A DNA stretch of 64,000 bases from JAFGAS01 sp963809875 (GCA_963809875.1 CAWELC010000002.1:1-64000), one strand, 5' to 3'; shown: positions 49,358-57,482, numbered from the stretch's first letter. Numbers and translations: made by a program. Notes: generated by a model from the letters alone, not told the origin.

Positions 49358-49444
49358 CCCTGCAGTGTCCCTGGCAACGCTCCCCCGGACGCGGTGGATC
49401 CGGGCGGATCGGCCGGGCCCAAGTCCCGCATCGGTTCACCGATC

Positions 49445-49516
49445 GCCCCGGGGGATACGACGGGCGGGTCGATTATATGCTCCGAAGGCGCCGTCCGGGC
49501 GTCCCGGGGCTTTTTT
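49445..49516 (+). terminator. Intrinsic terminator downstream of dut
   Basis: GCCCCGGG (49445-49452) pairs with CCCGGGGC (49503-49510), directly followed by six T. The loop is long (about 50 bases) and itself GC-rich. Lies between the convergent dut and esterase genes. Confidence 0.6.
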
Positions 49517-49518
49517 GT

Positions 49519-50295
49519 TTAGAGCTGCCTTTCAAAAAACTCAAGGACACTCTTTGCCACCGTCTCCTTTTCCACGTCGACCGTGATGGTATGATAGGAG
49601 CGCTGCAGCATCACCTTTTCCTTGACGGTCGACGAAACACCCTCGTAGATGATATCGATGCTCCTGGGGTCGATGACCGTATCGTTTGCCGACTGCATGA
49701 CCAGAATCGGGGCGTCGATCCGGGGCAGCTCGCGCCGAACCTTCCTCATGAGGCGGACAGTGGAGGCCGCCGCGGCAACCGAATCGCGATCGTAGCAGAC
49801 GTGAGTGCGCCCGCCCGGGGTCGCCACGTCGGGGACGCCCTTGGGCAGATCGGGCACCAGGTACTTCAGGCCGGTCACGTCGGCCAGCGGCAGCAGATAG
49901 CGCGCCTTCCAGTCGGCAAACATGATCGGTGTGGCCAGGGCCGCGCCGCCGGATATGCGTCCGAACTTGCTGGCCATCATCGAGAGGCACAACAGCCCTC
50001 CCATCGATATCCCGGCGATAAAGACCGTTTCGAAGTGCGCCGAGAGGGTCAGGAAATCGATCTCGGCCCGGCTGAACCAGTCGCGCCACGTCGTCTTATT
50101 GAGGCTGGCGATATCGGTCCCGTGGCCGGGCAGGAGCGGCGCCCTCACGTGGTAGCCCGCGCGGTTGAGATATTCGCCCAGGTAGCGCATCTCCGAGGGA
50201 GTGCCGGTGAGACCGTGGAGCAGCAGGGCTGCCTTGTCTTTGCCGACCAGCTCGAACGGCTCGGCCCCGGGCATCAGGTGAGAAGGGATATTCAT
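49519..50295 (-). CDS. Carboxylesterase / alpha-beta hydrolase
   Basis: 258 aa, intact. LLLHGLTGTPSEMRYLGEYL carries the oxyanion HG motif; nucleophile Ser in GISMGGLLCL; Asp in QSANDTVIDP; His in RSYHTITVD. The lidless short form matches carboxylesterase Est30/monoacylglycerol-lipase-like enzymes. Last gene of a four-gene minus-strand operon, 14 bases after the phosphatase gene. Confidence 0.88.
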   Translation of the reverse strand: MNIPSHLMPGAEPFELVGKDKAALLLHGLTGTPSEMRYLGEYLNRAGYHVRAPLLPGHGTDIASLNKTTWRDWFSRAEIDFLTLSAHFETVFIAGISMGGLLCLSMMASKFGRISGGAALATPIMFADWKARYLLPLADVTGLKYLVPDLPKGVPDVATPGGRTHVCYDRDSVAAAASTVRLMRKVRRELPRIDAPILVMQSANDTVIDPRSIDIIYEGVSSTVKEKVMLQRSYHTITVDVEKETVAKSVLEFFERQL

Positions 50296-50309
50296 GGCTC
50301 TCCTTTCGT

Positions 50310-50843
50310 TCAGGTGAGAAGCTTCCTCTTGACGGTATCATAGCCGTGGGGCAGCAGTGACGCGCCGTCAGGCCCTTCAAGAACGACAATCCGGTTCTCT
50401 TCCCAGGGCCGTTGCTCTTCCCACTCCATACTACAGATGATAGGCCGCTCGCTGAACCAGCCCCCCCTGGCGCCGAGCAGGCGCCCCCGGTCCGGCAGGG
50501 CGTTGGCAAGGTCCGCGTGGAGCAGTACCAGGAGCCCCTCGCACGGATAATCGGCAAGCGCCCCGGCAAGCTGCTGGGGCTCCATGGGATCTTTTGCGGC
50601 CATCAGCCGGGGGTCGGTATCCAGCCGGCGAAGCTTTTCGCCGGAGAGCGCCGAGACGATAACGAGGGCGGTCTGAACGCAGCGAACGGCCGGCGATGAG
50701 ACGGCCTTTTGCACCCGCCACGTCTCACCCATGATCTCGCGTATCCGCCGGGCCGCCTTTTGGGCCGACGCGATCCCCTCGTCGCTGAGCCCGCGGGGGG
50801 CGTGCTCTTCGGCCTGGGCGTGGGTGACCAGCACGATCCTCAT
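50310..50843 (-). CDS. SixA-like histidine phosphatase family protein with altered RHG motif
   Basis: 177 aa from ATG 50843. Fold signatures: IVLVTHAQAEEHAPRGLSDEG, then QKAVSSPAVRCVQTALVI, and a second His in LLVLLHADLANALPD. The family's catalytic RHG/RHA reads THA, and the second-half GH is LH, so the phosphate-binding Arg of the first motif is missing. It may be inactive or have changed function. Between the crotonase and the esterase gene. Confidence 0.7.
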   Translation of the reverse strand: MRIVLVTHAQAEEHAPRGLSDEGIASAQKAARRIREIMGETWRVQKAVSSPAVRCVQTALVIVSALSGEKLRRLDTDPRLMAAKDPMEPQQLAGALADYPCEGLLVLLHADLANALPDRGRLLGARGGWFSERPIICSMEWEEQRPWEENRIVVLEGPDGASLLPHGYDTVKRKLLT

Positions 50844-50872
50844 GGTCCGTCTCACCGAGGTAGTATATGCCC

Positions 50873-51676
50873 TTACTTTTTGGCTGCGGACGCGATGAAA
50901 TTCTTGACCATCTCGAAGAAGGTCCCGGAAAAGACCATGATCGTCTGGTTGCGGTTCTCGAAATTCATCGCCACTTCGAGACTCGGCGCGTCGATGTTCT
51001 GGTCAAGCGCCCGCTTGGTGAACTTGAGGGCCGCCCAGGACTTTGCGAGCATCGGCCGGGCGACCTCGACGGCGGCCTCAAGGAGCTTGTCTGTCGGCAC
51101 GACCCTGCTTACCAGCCCTATTTTCTCGGCCTCATCGGCCCGCACCTTGCGGCCGGAGTAGAGGATCTCGGCCGCCTTCGACAACCCGACGAGGCGCGGG
51201 AGCAGGTAGGACGAGCCCAGTTCCCCCCCGGAAAGCCCTATATTGACGAACGATGCCACGAACAGCGCCTCGGGCGAGGCGATCCTCACGTCGGAGGCAA
51301 GAGCGATGCAGAATCCGCCGCCGGCGGCCGGGCCGTTGACGGCCGCGATCACCGGCTGGGGGATGCGCCTCAGGCCCAGGATGATGGCGCCGTAGCGCTC
51401 CTGGACCAGCTTGATGAAGCGCTCCGGGTCTTTGAAATGATCACTCTTTTCGTGGGCGACGGCGGCCATGAGGTCGGCGCCGGCGCAAAAGCCGCGGCCC
51501 GCCCCGGTGATGATGACGACCTTGACCGACTCGTCGTCGGAAAGCAGACGGAAGAGATCCTCAAATTCCGCCAGCATGACCGTGTCGATGGCGTTGAGCG
51601 AGTCGGGACGATTAAGGGTGACCACCATGAGACCCGGCTCTGGCCGAGTCAGGACCATCGATGCAAACTGCTTCAT
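50873..51676 (-). CDS. Enoyl-CoA hydratase/isomerase family protein
   Basis: 267 aa; ATG 51676 behind AAGGAAG. Motifs: LMVVTLNRPDSLNAIDTVM, GAGRGFCAGADLMA, AAVNGPAAGGGFCIALASD and NIGLSGGELGSSYLLPRLVG, with the Glu in GGELG at the usual catalytic position. The third crotonase in the window. Directly after the DUF362 gene, so probably one transcript. Confidence 0.9.
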   Translation of the reverse strand: MKQFASMVLTRPEPGLMVVTLNRPDSLNAIDTVMLAEFEDLFRLLSDDESVKVVIITGAGRGFCAGADLMAAVAHEKSDHFKDPERFIKLVQERYGAIILGLRRIPQPVIAAVNGPAAGGGFCIALASDVRIASPEALFVASFVNIGLSGGELGSSYLLPRLVGLSKAAEILYSGRKVRADEAEKIGLVSRVVPTDKLLEAAVEVARPMLAKSWAALKFTKRALDQNIDAPSLEVAMNFENRNQTIMVFSGTFFEMVKNFIASAAKK

Positions 51677-51678
51677 AT

Positions 51679-52786
51679 CTATCGAACTTCCTTGAGAGTG
51701 TATGCGCGGGAGCCCAGACCCAGTTTCTCGGCGTGGGCCAGCTGAACGGACCAATCGATCTGGGGATAGACGCCCCGGAATTTGTCGTCGCCGGGTTTAT
51801 GGTTTTCCTTGAGGGCCGTGCCCTCGATGCCCGGCGCCCTGTTGACGAGGTCCACGGACGCCTGATCGACCGCCACGGGGTCGGGCCCCGCGGTGATCCC
51901 GATGTCGGGGACGATATACGGGTTGGAGAACCCGTAACAGTCGCACTGGGGGGTGACATTGGTGATGACGTTGAAAAAGAAGGAGGTCTCCTCTTTTCCC
52001 GCGAGCGCCCCGAGGCAATATTCGGCCATCTTCTTCTGAAACGATTCGGTCGATTCGTTCCAGACGACCTGGATGGAGCCGGTGGGGCAGGTGAGGATGC
52101 ACTGGCCGCAGCCGATGCAGGTCTCCGGGTTGATGGAGGCCGTTTCGTCCACGCTGATGGCGTCGGCGGGACACGTCAGGGTGCAGTCGCCGCACCCGAT
52201 GCAGCTCTTTGCCCGCACCCTGTGGTCCGACGCTCGAATGCTGGGCGAGTTTCCCTTCCCGCCCGGCGCAGCCCATGCCGAGGTTCTTGAGGGTCCCGCC
52301 GAAGCCGGAGAGCTCGTGTCCCTTGAAGTGGGAGACGCAGATCAGCGCATCGGCCTTGACGATGTCGGCCCCGATATGAGCATGGGCAAATATCTCTCCC
52401 TTGATGGGGACCTTCATTGCGCCGTCACCCCTGAGCCCGTCGGCGATGATCAGCGGCGCGCCGATGGCCTCTGGAGTAAACCCGTGGTCGTGGGCGGTCA
52501 TGAGGTGGTTTGCCGAATGTCCCCTGGTCCCCACGTAGAGGGTGTTGCAGTCGGTGACAAAGGGGATCCCCCCCGCGGCCTTCACCGCGTCGACCACCGG
52601 CCTGACGAACGAGGGCCTGAGATAGGCGGTGTTTCCCTTTTCGCCGAAGTGGACCTTGACGGCCACGAGCGCTCTTTTCTTTACCCTTGCTCCGATGTCG
52701 GCGCCCGCGATGAGCCGTTCGAACTTCTTGAGGAAGTCCGATTCCGAGAGCCGCGCGATATCTGCAAACCATACGGATTCGGGCAT
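51679..52786 (-). CDS. DUF362 protein with C-terminal ferredoxin domain (frame break near 52210-52230)
   Basis: About 370 aa. N-terminal DUF362 domain: RALVAVKVHFGEKGNTAYLR, TDCNTLYVGTRG, HFKGHELSGFGGTLKNLGMG. After a slip in the CGGACCACAGGG region comes a two-cluster ferredoxin: CIGCGDCTLTCP and CIGCGQCILTCP, then PQCDCYGFSNPYIVPDIG and PVAVDQASVDLVN typical of the family end. Such proteins are common in anaerobes; electron transfer is assumed. Leads the operon DUF362-crotonase-phosphatase-esterase. Confidence 0.82.
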
Positions 52787-52813
52787 GGGACCTCACCTTA
52801 CCGATAAAAAAAC

Positions 52814-52842
52814 ATTATCGTCGATGGGTCGGGCAAAGTCAA
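52814..52842 (-). promoter_or_regulatory. Sigma70 promoter of the DUF362 operon
   Basis: Minus strand TTGACT (52842-52837), 17-nt spacer, GATAAT (52819-52814), 28 bases before the start codon. Confidence 0.6.
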
Positions 52843-52913
52843 TACGTGAGTGGGCGGTTTTTGTTTTATTTTCATCCCCGTTCTGATATAATTAAAATAA
52901 GGAAGTGATTGCT

Positions 52914-53354
52914 ATGATCGTTGAGACCGGAAAGATCATCGAAATAAAGGACGGCAACACCATCGTCGTGGTTTCGCGCAACTCGGCATGCGCCGGGTGC
53001 TCGGCGAAGAACGCGTGCCACGGTTTCGGCGGGAGCGGTGAGTCCAGGATCGTCGTCGATAACCGGATCGGGGCCAAACTGGACGACGTGGTGGAGATAG
53101 GCGTCGGGGAAGGGGGGCTTGTGGCCGCGTCGTTTATCATCTATATCCTGCCGATCGCCGCGCTCTTTATCGGGGCGGGGCTGGGCACGTTGATCGCCGG
53201 GAGGATCGGCATCTCCACCGGGGGAATCTCGGCCCTCATGGGGCTCCTGTTTCTGGCGGCCGGGTTTGTCGTTATTCGTCTCATGGATCCCTACCTCGGG
53301 AAAAGAAAGACGCTGAGGCCCAGGATCATCCGAATCGTGGAGGAGTGTCGGTGA
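52914..53354 (+). CDS. rseC: RseC/SoxR-reducing-system family membrane protein
   Basis: 146 aa; ATG 52914 follows GGAAGTG. N-terminal soluble part with the family Cys pattern (SACAGCSAKNAC), then two helices (FIIYILPIAALFIGAGLGTL, ISALMGLLFLAAGFVVIRL). RseC proteins influence sigmaE in enterics and are tied to the Rsx (Rnf homologue) system that resets SoxR, so its presence about 4 kb from rnf is consistent though not operonic. Overlaps the smpB start. Confidence 0.82.
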   Translation: MIVETGKIIEIKDGNTIVVVSRNSACAGCSAKNACHGFGGSGESRIVVDNRIGAKLDDVVEIGVGEGGLVAASFIIYILPIAALFIGAGLGTLIAGRIGISTGGISALMGLLFLAAGFVVIRLMDPYLGKRKTLRPRIIRIVEECR

Positions 53355-53815
53355 AGAAGGAAGGGGTAAAGGTCGTGGCGGCAAACAAGAAGGCCCGCGC
53401 GGACTATTTCATAGAAGACACCTTCGAGGCGGGGATGGCTCTGATGGGCACCGAGGTGAAATCGCTGAGGGACGGGCGCGCCAACCTCAAGGACTCCTAC
53501 GCCCGGGAGAAGGACGGCCGGATCGTGCTGGTGGGGGCGCATATCAGCCCGTACCCCTTCGGCAACCGGGTCAACCACGAGCCGGAGCGGGAGCGCCAGC
53601 TGCTGCTGCACAAGCAGGAGATCAGGCGCCTGGTGGTAAAGACGCGGGAGCGGGGGTTTAGCCTGGTGCCGCTGGCGATCTACTTCAAGAACGGAAAGGC
53701 TAAGATCGAGATCGGGCTGGGCAAGGGGAAGGCCAAATACGACAAGCGCGAGGCGATCAAGGAGCGCGAGCAGAACCGGGAGATGGAGCGGGCCATCCGC
53801 GGCAGGGGGAGGTAG
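53345..53815 (+). CDS. smpB: SsrA-binding protein SmpB
   Basis: 156 aa with GTG start at 53345 (a GTG at 53351 is possible). Family blocks: NKKARADYFIEDTFEAGMAL, GTEVKSLRDGRANLKDSYA, VGAHISPYPFGN, RQLLLHKQEIRRL and the basic tail KYDKREAIKERE that enters the ribosome with tmRNA. About 200 bases upstream of ssrA, its RNA partner. Confidence 0.97.
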   Translation: MSVKKEGVKVVAANKKARADYFIEDTFEAGMALMGTEVKSLRDGRANLKDSYAREKDGRIVLVGAHISPYPFGNRVNHEPERERQLLLHKQEIRRLVVKTRERGFSLVPLAIYFKNGKAKIEIGLGKGKAKYDKREAIKEREQNREMERAIRGRGR

Positions 53816-53894
53816 GCAAGGCGTTTGGGTGACGGCGGGCCGGCCCGAGTCGCCGGCCTGGCAATCAGGTCAATTCAGCAATACATTCCTTAAT

Positions 53895-53919
53895 AAGCCC
53901 GGCCGGGCTTGATTTTTTT
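53895..53919 (+). terminator. Terminator of smpB
   Basis: AAGCCC/GGGCTT hairpin around GGCC (53895-53910), then GA and seven T. The T-run also overlaps the ssrA -35 region. Confidence 0.65.
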
Positions 53920-53936
53920 GTATCGTGTGTTATACT
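53909..53936 (+). promoter_or_regulatory. Sigma70 promoter of ssrA
   Basis: TTGATT (53909-53914), 16-nt spacer, TATACT (53931-53936). Predicted start near 53943, giving a 5' precursor of about 70 bases for processing. Confidence 0.65.
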
Positions 53937-54013
53937 AACAACCATGAGCGCCGTTATTTCCGTCGGTGCTCAGTTGTAACGTGAGCTGCTTTTCTCATAC
54001 CATTCCGGATATA

Positions 54014-54369
54014 GGGGGCGATAAGGGTTCGACGGGGATATTTGATCTCGATGCTGCATGCCGGGGAGCCTCACCTACCCGTTAATCATGGTGGGAATAA
54101 ACACAAGCGCAGAAAATTACGACTACGCTCTGGCCGCTTAGTTAGGCCAGCGTCCGTTCGATTCCGCTCCTGCCGGGGTCGAAACGGGCGTGACCAATGC
54201 GGGATAAGCTGATCACCTCTCCCGGAGTGATCAGACGAAAATAAACGGGATCCCCTCATAAAGACCCTGCCGTTGGGGGCTTGTGAGGTGGTACAATACG
54301 GCGGCTGAGCATGGAGATGTATCGGGTGAAGATCTTCGGACGCGGGTTCGATTCCCGCCGCCTCCACCA
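54014..54369 (+). ncRNA. ssrA: Transfer-messenger RNA (tmRNA)
   Basis: 356 bases. 5' GGGGGCG (54014-54020) pairs with CGCCTCC before the 3' CCA (54367-54369); the conserved AAGGGTTCGACGGGGAT block follows the acceptor arm, and a T-arm (CGGGTTCGATTCCCG) precedes the 3' acceptor. The tag frame runs from GCA 54109 to TAG 54139-54141 and encodes AENYDYALAA, a normal 10-residue proteolysis tag. Adjacent to smpB. Rescues stalled ribosomes. Its 3' end is duplicated at 54935-54961. Confidence 0.96.
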
Positions 54370-54372
54370 AAA
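54346..54372 (+). repeat. Left copy of tmRNA 3'-end direct repeat (att-like)
   Basis: 27 bases covering the T-loop half, acceptor strand, CCA and AAA; matches 54935-54961 with one mismatch (G at 54357 against A at 54946). Confidence 0.75.
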
Positions 54373-54402
54373 AACTGATAAAGAATAACTCAGGGAGTAT
54401 TT

Positions 54403-54882
54403 GTGGGAATAACAGACGCACAAATGACGGAAATTGCCCAGCATGCGTTTACGAGGATGGACGGGGCCTGGTTTCTTGCTCTGGCCAAGAAGTTCGGCAT
54501 TCAAACAGCCTGGGAAATGGATGTGGAAGCCTGGAAACAATTTTCTTATGTTTTCGGCAAGAACCTCAGGAAGAACTATATTCCGAAGCCCGTCTGGCCG
54601 GAGAGTTTTTTGGATGCCTTTGATATTTTTAGCAGGGTCATTAGGATCGAAGGACGGAAAGTATCCGTTGAAGATGGTAAAATTATCATCCGCGTCACGG
54701 ATTGCGAGACGCAGAAAGCTATTGCCAAGGCCGGCGTGGCCGATTGCGGTATCGCTACCGTCCAGTCGTATCTGGGGATGATCGGTGGCCTGTTTAATAA
54801 CGAAATCCTCGTGGATGTTGCCCATACTAAAAATCTAAATCACGGCGATGAGTACTGCGAGGTTGTGGTTACCAGAAAGTAA
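54403..54882 (+). CDS. DUF6125-like protein carried by the tmRNA insert
   Basis: 159 aa; GTG 54403 follows CAGGGAG. Reads FTRMDGAWFLALAKKFGIQTA then EMDVEAWKQFSYVFGKNLRK, the wording of the DUF6125 family (an ATC-hydrolase-related fold), and ends HGDEYCEVVVTRK. Three cysteines in the C-terminal half (DCETQ, DCGIA, EYCEV). Third-codon GC is much lower than in flanking genes. Role unknown. Confidence 0.65.
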   Translation: MGITDAQMTEIAQHAFTRMDGAWFLALAKKFGIQTAWEMDVEAWKQFSYVFGKNLRKNYIPKPVWPESFLDAFDIFSRVIRIEGRKVSVEDGKIIIRVTDCETQKAIAKAGVADCGIATVQSYLGMIGGLFNNEILVDVAHTKNLNHGDEYCEVVVTRK

Positions 54883-54934
54883 ACACAATTGCCGCCCCGG
54901 TGGAGAACAAGGAACGTTTTAACTCACTACCTTT

Positions 54935-54961
54935 GTTCGATTCCCACCGCCTCCACCAAAA
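54935..54961 (+). repeat. Right copy of tmRNA 3'-end direct repeat (att-like)
   Basis: Same 27 bases as 54346-54372 with one change. The upstream bases (CTTT) cannot form the T-stem, so this is not a tRNA. Confidence 0.75.
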
Positions 54962-55067
54962 CCGCCCCGAAAATGCCTGCATTTTTGGGGTTTCCTTCGC
55001 CGGGTAGCAGTCACCCCGTGAAATCTCCAATTTCACGGGGGCCCTGCCGAGATAAGGAGCACGAACC

Positions 55068-55424
55068 TTGGCAGAGACAAAAAAGCCCACCACAATTACC
55101 GACGACTTCATGCGTCAGATGATCTCCACCACCAGGAACTACTGCGTCGTGATTCTGAAGGCCGGGCCGAACCGGAATATGCCGGGTGTGGAGAAGATCA
55201 TCTGGGAGCACGGCCGAAGGAACTTTGCCCTTCGTGAGGACGGTGTCTTGTCTATCGTCTGCCCGGTCGGCGACGGAAGCGACGTGTCCGGCATCGGGAT
55301 TTTTAACGCCGATATCGATGAAGTGAAAAAGATAATGGATGATGATCCCGGCGTAAAGGAAGGGGTCTTCGTCTACGAGATCCATCCCTGCCGAAGCTTC
55401 CCGGGGGATTGCCTGCCCGCCTGA
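55068..55424 (+). CDS. YciI-like small protein
   Basis: 118 aa with a TTG start at 55068, chosen because AAGGAG lies 10 bases upstream; an internal ATG is at 55110. The C-terminal half, SIVCPVGDGSDVSGIGIFNA then DEVKKIMDDDPGVKEGVFVY, is the YciI/ferredoxin-like alpha-beta barrel pattern with the D-P-x-V block typical of the family. Some YciI proteins act as dehydrochlorinases or muconolactone isomerases; most are uncharacterised. Right of the tmRNA insert. Confidence 0.65.
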   Translation: MAETKKPTTITDDFMRQMISTTRNYCVVILKAGPNRNMPGVEKIIWEHGRRNFALREDGVLSIVCPVGDGSDVSGIGIFNADIDEVKKIMDDDPGVKEGVFVYEIHPCRSFPGDCLPA

Positions 55425-55832
55425 TAACGCATCTCGATCATCCCGAAGCGCGGCGTTACTTCAGTTCCATTGCATACCGACGTGGTCAGTTTTTATGGCA
55501 TGTCATCGCGAGGGCCCGAAGGGCCCGTGGCGATCTCGGACGGGCTTTAAATGGCGAACCGCTCATGAGGTAATTTCTTCGTTCTTTTCTTTATGACGTC
55601 CGGGATTGCCACGGTCCCGCCACGCCTCCTTCGGAGGCTCGCGGCTTCGGCGGGAACGCTCCCTCGCAATGACGGCTACTTGTCTGACCGCTTTTCATGG
55701 TAAAATTAGCATAGCATGTCATCGCGAGGGCGTCTCGGGTTCCAATCCCAACTGGGACGATCTCTATACACTGATTTAAGACATGCTCATGCCCCCCTGG
55801 ATAACACACAATAATTGCGGCGGAGGAAAGTC
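55425..55832 (+). repeat. Intergenic cluster of TGTCATTGCGAGG-type repeats
   Basis: 408 bases without a gene. Three repeat units: 55501-55542 (with inner GGGCCC-GAA-GGGCCC), 55598-55674 in inverted orientation with a long inner palindrome, and 55717-55764 (degenerate 3' end). Same family as 15725-15763. Confidence 0.65.
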
Positions 55833-56237
55833 ATGGATCAATCCAAGATCGAAGAAGAGGTATGGGAAGCCGTGCAGAAGCTCAATCGCCTCTGGGCGGT
55901 CGAAGGGAAGGCGGATCAACTGAAGGACTACTTTCATAAAGGTATGACTGCCATTACCCCGAACGACCGGATGCGCCTCGAGGGTGGGACGGCGTGCGTC
56001 GGCGCGTGGGCGGCCTTTGCCGCCGAGGCCACCATTCACTACTGGAAAGAGATCGACCCGAAGGTCGACGTGTTTGGAGACGGCCGGTGCGCCGTCGTCA
56101 CCTATTACTACGAAACGTCTTTCGATATCGGCGGCCGGACCATGACCACGAGCGGACGCGACATGCTCTTTATGGTGAACGAGGATAGCCGGTGGTGGGT
56201 TGTCGCGGATCAGTTTTCCGGATACCCGGCGTCCTAG
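55833..56237 (+). CDS. SnoaL/DUF4440-like protein
   Basis: 134 aa; ATG 55833 after CGGAGGAAAG. A cystatin-like fold is suggested by EAVQKLNRLWAVEGKADQLK, then YFHKGMTAITPNDRMRLEGG and a beta-rich end (CAVVTYYYETSFDIGGRTM, SRWWVVADQFSGYP), the layout of SnoaL-type or DUF4440 proteins. These include isomerases and binding proteins; no specific function can be given. Confidence 0.7.
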   Translation: MDQSKIEEEVWEAVQKLNRLWAVEGKADQLKDYFHKGMTAITPNDRMRLEGGTACVGAWAAFAAEATIHYWKEIDPKVDVFGDGRCAVVTYYYETSFDIGGRTMTTSGRDMLFMVNEDSRWWVVADQFSGYPAS

Positions 56238-56271
56238 CCGCCTTGTCCGGTTGGGAAGGGACGTCGTCTAC

Positions 56272-56911
56272 TCAGCCCCCCTTTTTGGCCGCCTTTTCAA
56301 GGGCCTTGGCCGCCAGCGACGACGAATATGCCTCCCAGTCGTCTGATTCCCCCGGCCGCCTCGGCCTCAGCTCAAAGGTGCAGACGGGGCTGCCCGCGGG
56401 TATCGTCTTTGTCACCTCGACCTGAAAATCCATCTGGGGGAAGCTGCTCCCTGACGGCGTCGATCATCCCCTGGACAAGGTAGCGCTGCACGCGGCAGTC
56501 AAACGCCCGGTAGCTCTCCTGGTGCGGGCACCAGAGGATATCGAACGAGCAGCGGTCGGGACCGTCGATCCGGGGCTCCTCCGGGGAGGCGTAGATCTCC
56601 CGGTTGATCCAGCTGGCGTAGGCCGAGATGAACTCGATAGGCGCCACACCTTCGGGCATCCTGACCCCCTCGAGGATCTGCCGGCCCACGTCCCTGCCGA
56701 CCTCGGTGAGCGCCGCGATCATCGCGCGCTGCCCCGCCTCCCCCAGCTCCTCTTCGGCCGTGCGGAGCATCTTGATCACGGACATCGCCAGCATGTTTCC
56801 CCAGCGAAAGAGCGAGGTCGGATCGTAATCGGGCCGGGACAGCGCTTCGCGCGCACAGCGCTTGCCGGCTTCGTCCCAGGGATAGCTGAATTTCATTTTG
56901 AGCGTTTCCAT
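56272..56911 (-). CDS. ATC-hydrolase-like protein (frame break near 56440)
   Basis: About 213 aa; ATG 56911 after AAGGAG. PTSLFRWGNMLAMSVIKMLR, GRQILEGVRMPEG, FISAYASWINREIYASPEEP and DILWCPHQESYRAFDCRVQ fit the L-2-amino-thiazoline-4-carboxylic acid hydrolase-like fold, with the C-P-H and D-C pairs as possible ligands. One C too many in the CCCCC run near 56440 breaks the frame; the rest (TIPAGSPVCTFELRPRRP) ends at 56272. Family assignment tentative; substrate unknown. Confidence 0.6.
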
Positions 56912-57007
56912 TTAAACTCCTTGTCTCTGACTTGTGCGCCTGGAGGGGAAATAGGGAGGAGCCGCCGGCCCGCCCGGCGTCGGACACTACTGCCTCGATT
57001 CCTTCCG

Positions 57008-57352
57008 CTATAAGAAGGTCATCTTCCAGCCGACGAACTCCGACGGGTCCACTTCCATCTCCTCTCCGGGCTTGAGCCGTTCGAGGGTTCGGATGCCGAC
57101 CCAGACGACACCGGGCACAAAGTATTCCCGGGGGGCCGAACCCCGGCTGTACGGCACGTCAAGAAATGCGGCGGTTTCCCGGTGGCCGCAGAAACTGACG
57201 ATTTCCCGGGCCTGCCTGATGGCCCGCCTCACGTAATCGATGGATACCCCTTCGACGGCGGCCGTGATCCGCTCTCCCTCCCCAACGGGAGGGAAAAACG
57301 GTGAGGAACCGACGATAATCCTTTCCATGTGGCGATCCATGATCCGATCCAT
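57008..57352 (-). CDS. DUF1874/STIV-B116-like protein, possible cyclic-oligoadenylate ring nuclease
   Basis: 114 aa; ATG 57352 after GGGAG. The layout matches the DUF1874 (B116, AcrIII-1/Crn2) fold: a beta-rich start (RIIVGSSPFFPPVGEGERI), a helix leading to REIVSFCGHRETAAFLDV, where His57 in GH-x-x-T/A aligns with the catalytic His of AcrIII-1 (SIGHDST), then VVWVGIRTLERLKPGEEM, matching VVQISQRLEEGK, and a final beta strand. Known members degrade cA4, the type III CRISPR messenger. No CRISPR genes are in this window, so the role here is inferred from fold pattern alone. Confidence 0.5.
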   Translation of the reverse strand: MDRIMDRHMERIIVGSSPFFPPVGEGERITAAVEGVSIDYVRRAIRQAREIVSFCGHRETAAFLDVPYSRGSAPREYFVPGVVWVGIRTLERLKPGEEMEVDPSEFVGWKMTFL

Positions 57353-57436
57353 TGGCAGTCTCCCGGGGATTTAAATCAGTATATACGATCTCGTCCCGCT
57401 TTTCACCAGAAAGATGCATAAATACGATTGCGAAAA

Positions 57437-57456
57437 ATCCTACAATATGGTAGGAT
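57437..57456. promoter_or_regulatory. TAC-N6-GTA palindrome upstream of the NifA-like gene
   Basis: ATCCTAC (57437-57443) and GTAGGAT (57450-57456), 27 bases before the start codon. Shares TAC-N6-GTAG with 59062-59073 and 59091-59102. Confidence 0.45.
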
Positions 57457-57482
57457 TCGGATAATCGTATAATCGTGAAATC

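Larger units (their letters stand above)
54370..54961 (+). mobile_element. Putative 0.59-kb integrated remnant bounded by tmRNA 3'-end repeats
   Basis: The segment between the two 27-base copies holds one gene that is visibly poorer in GC than its surroundings. tmRNA 3' ends are classic integrase targets. No integrase is left, so this looks like a remnant or a minimal passenger. Inference from the repeat and composition. Confidence 0.55.

Noticed and set aside
54935..54961. tRNA gene
   Set aside because: Only a T-loop/acceptor/CCA end is present; no T-stem partner, D-arm or anticodon arm upstream. It is a copy of the tmRNA 3' end.
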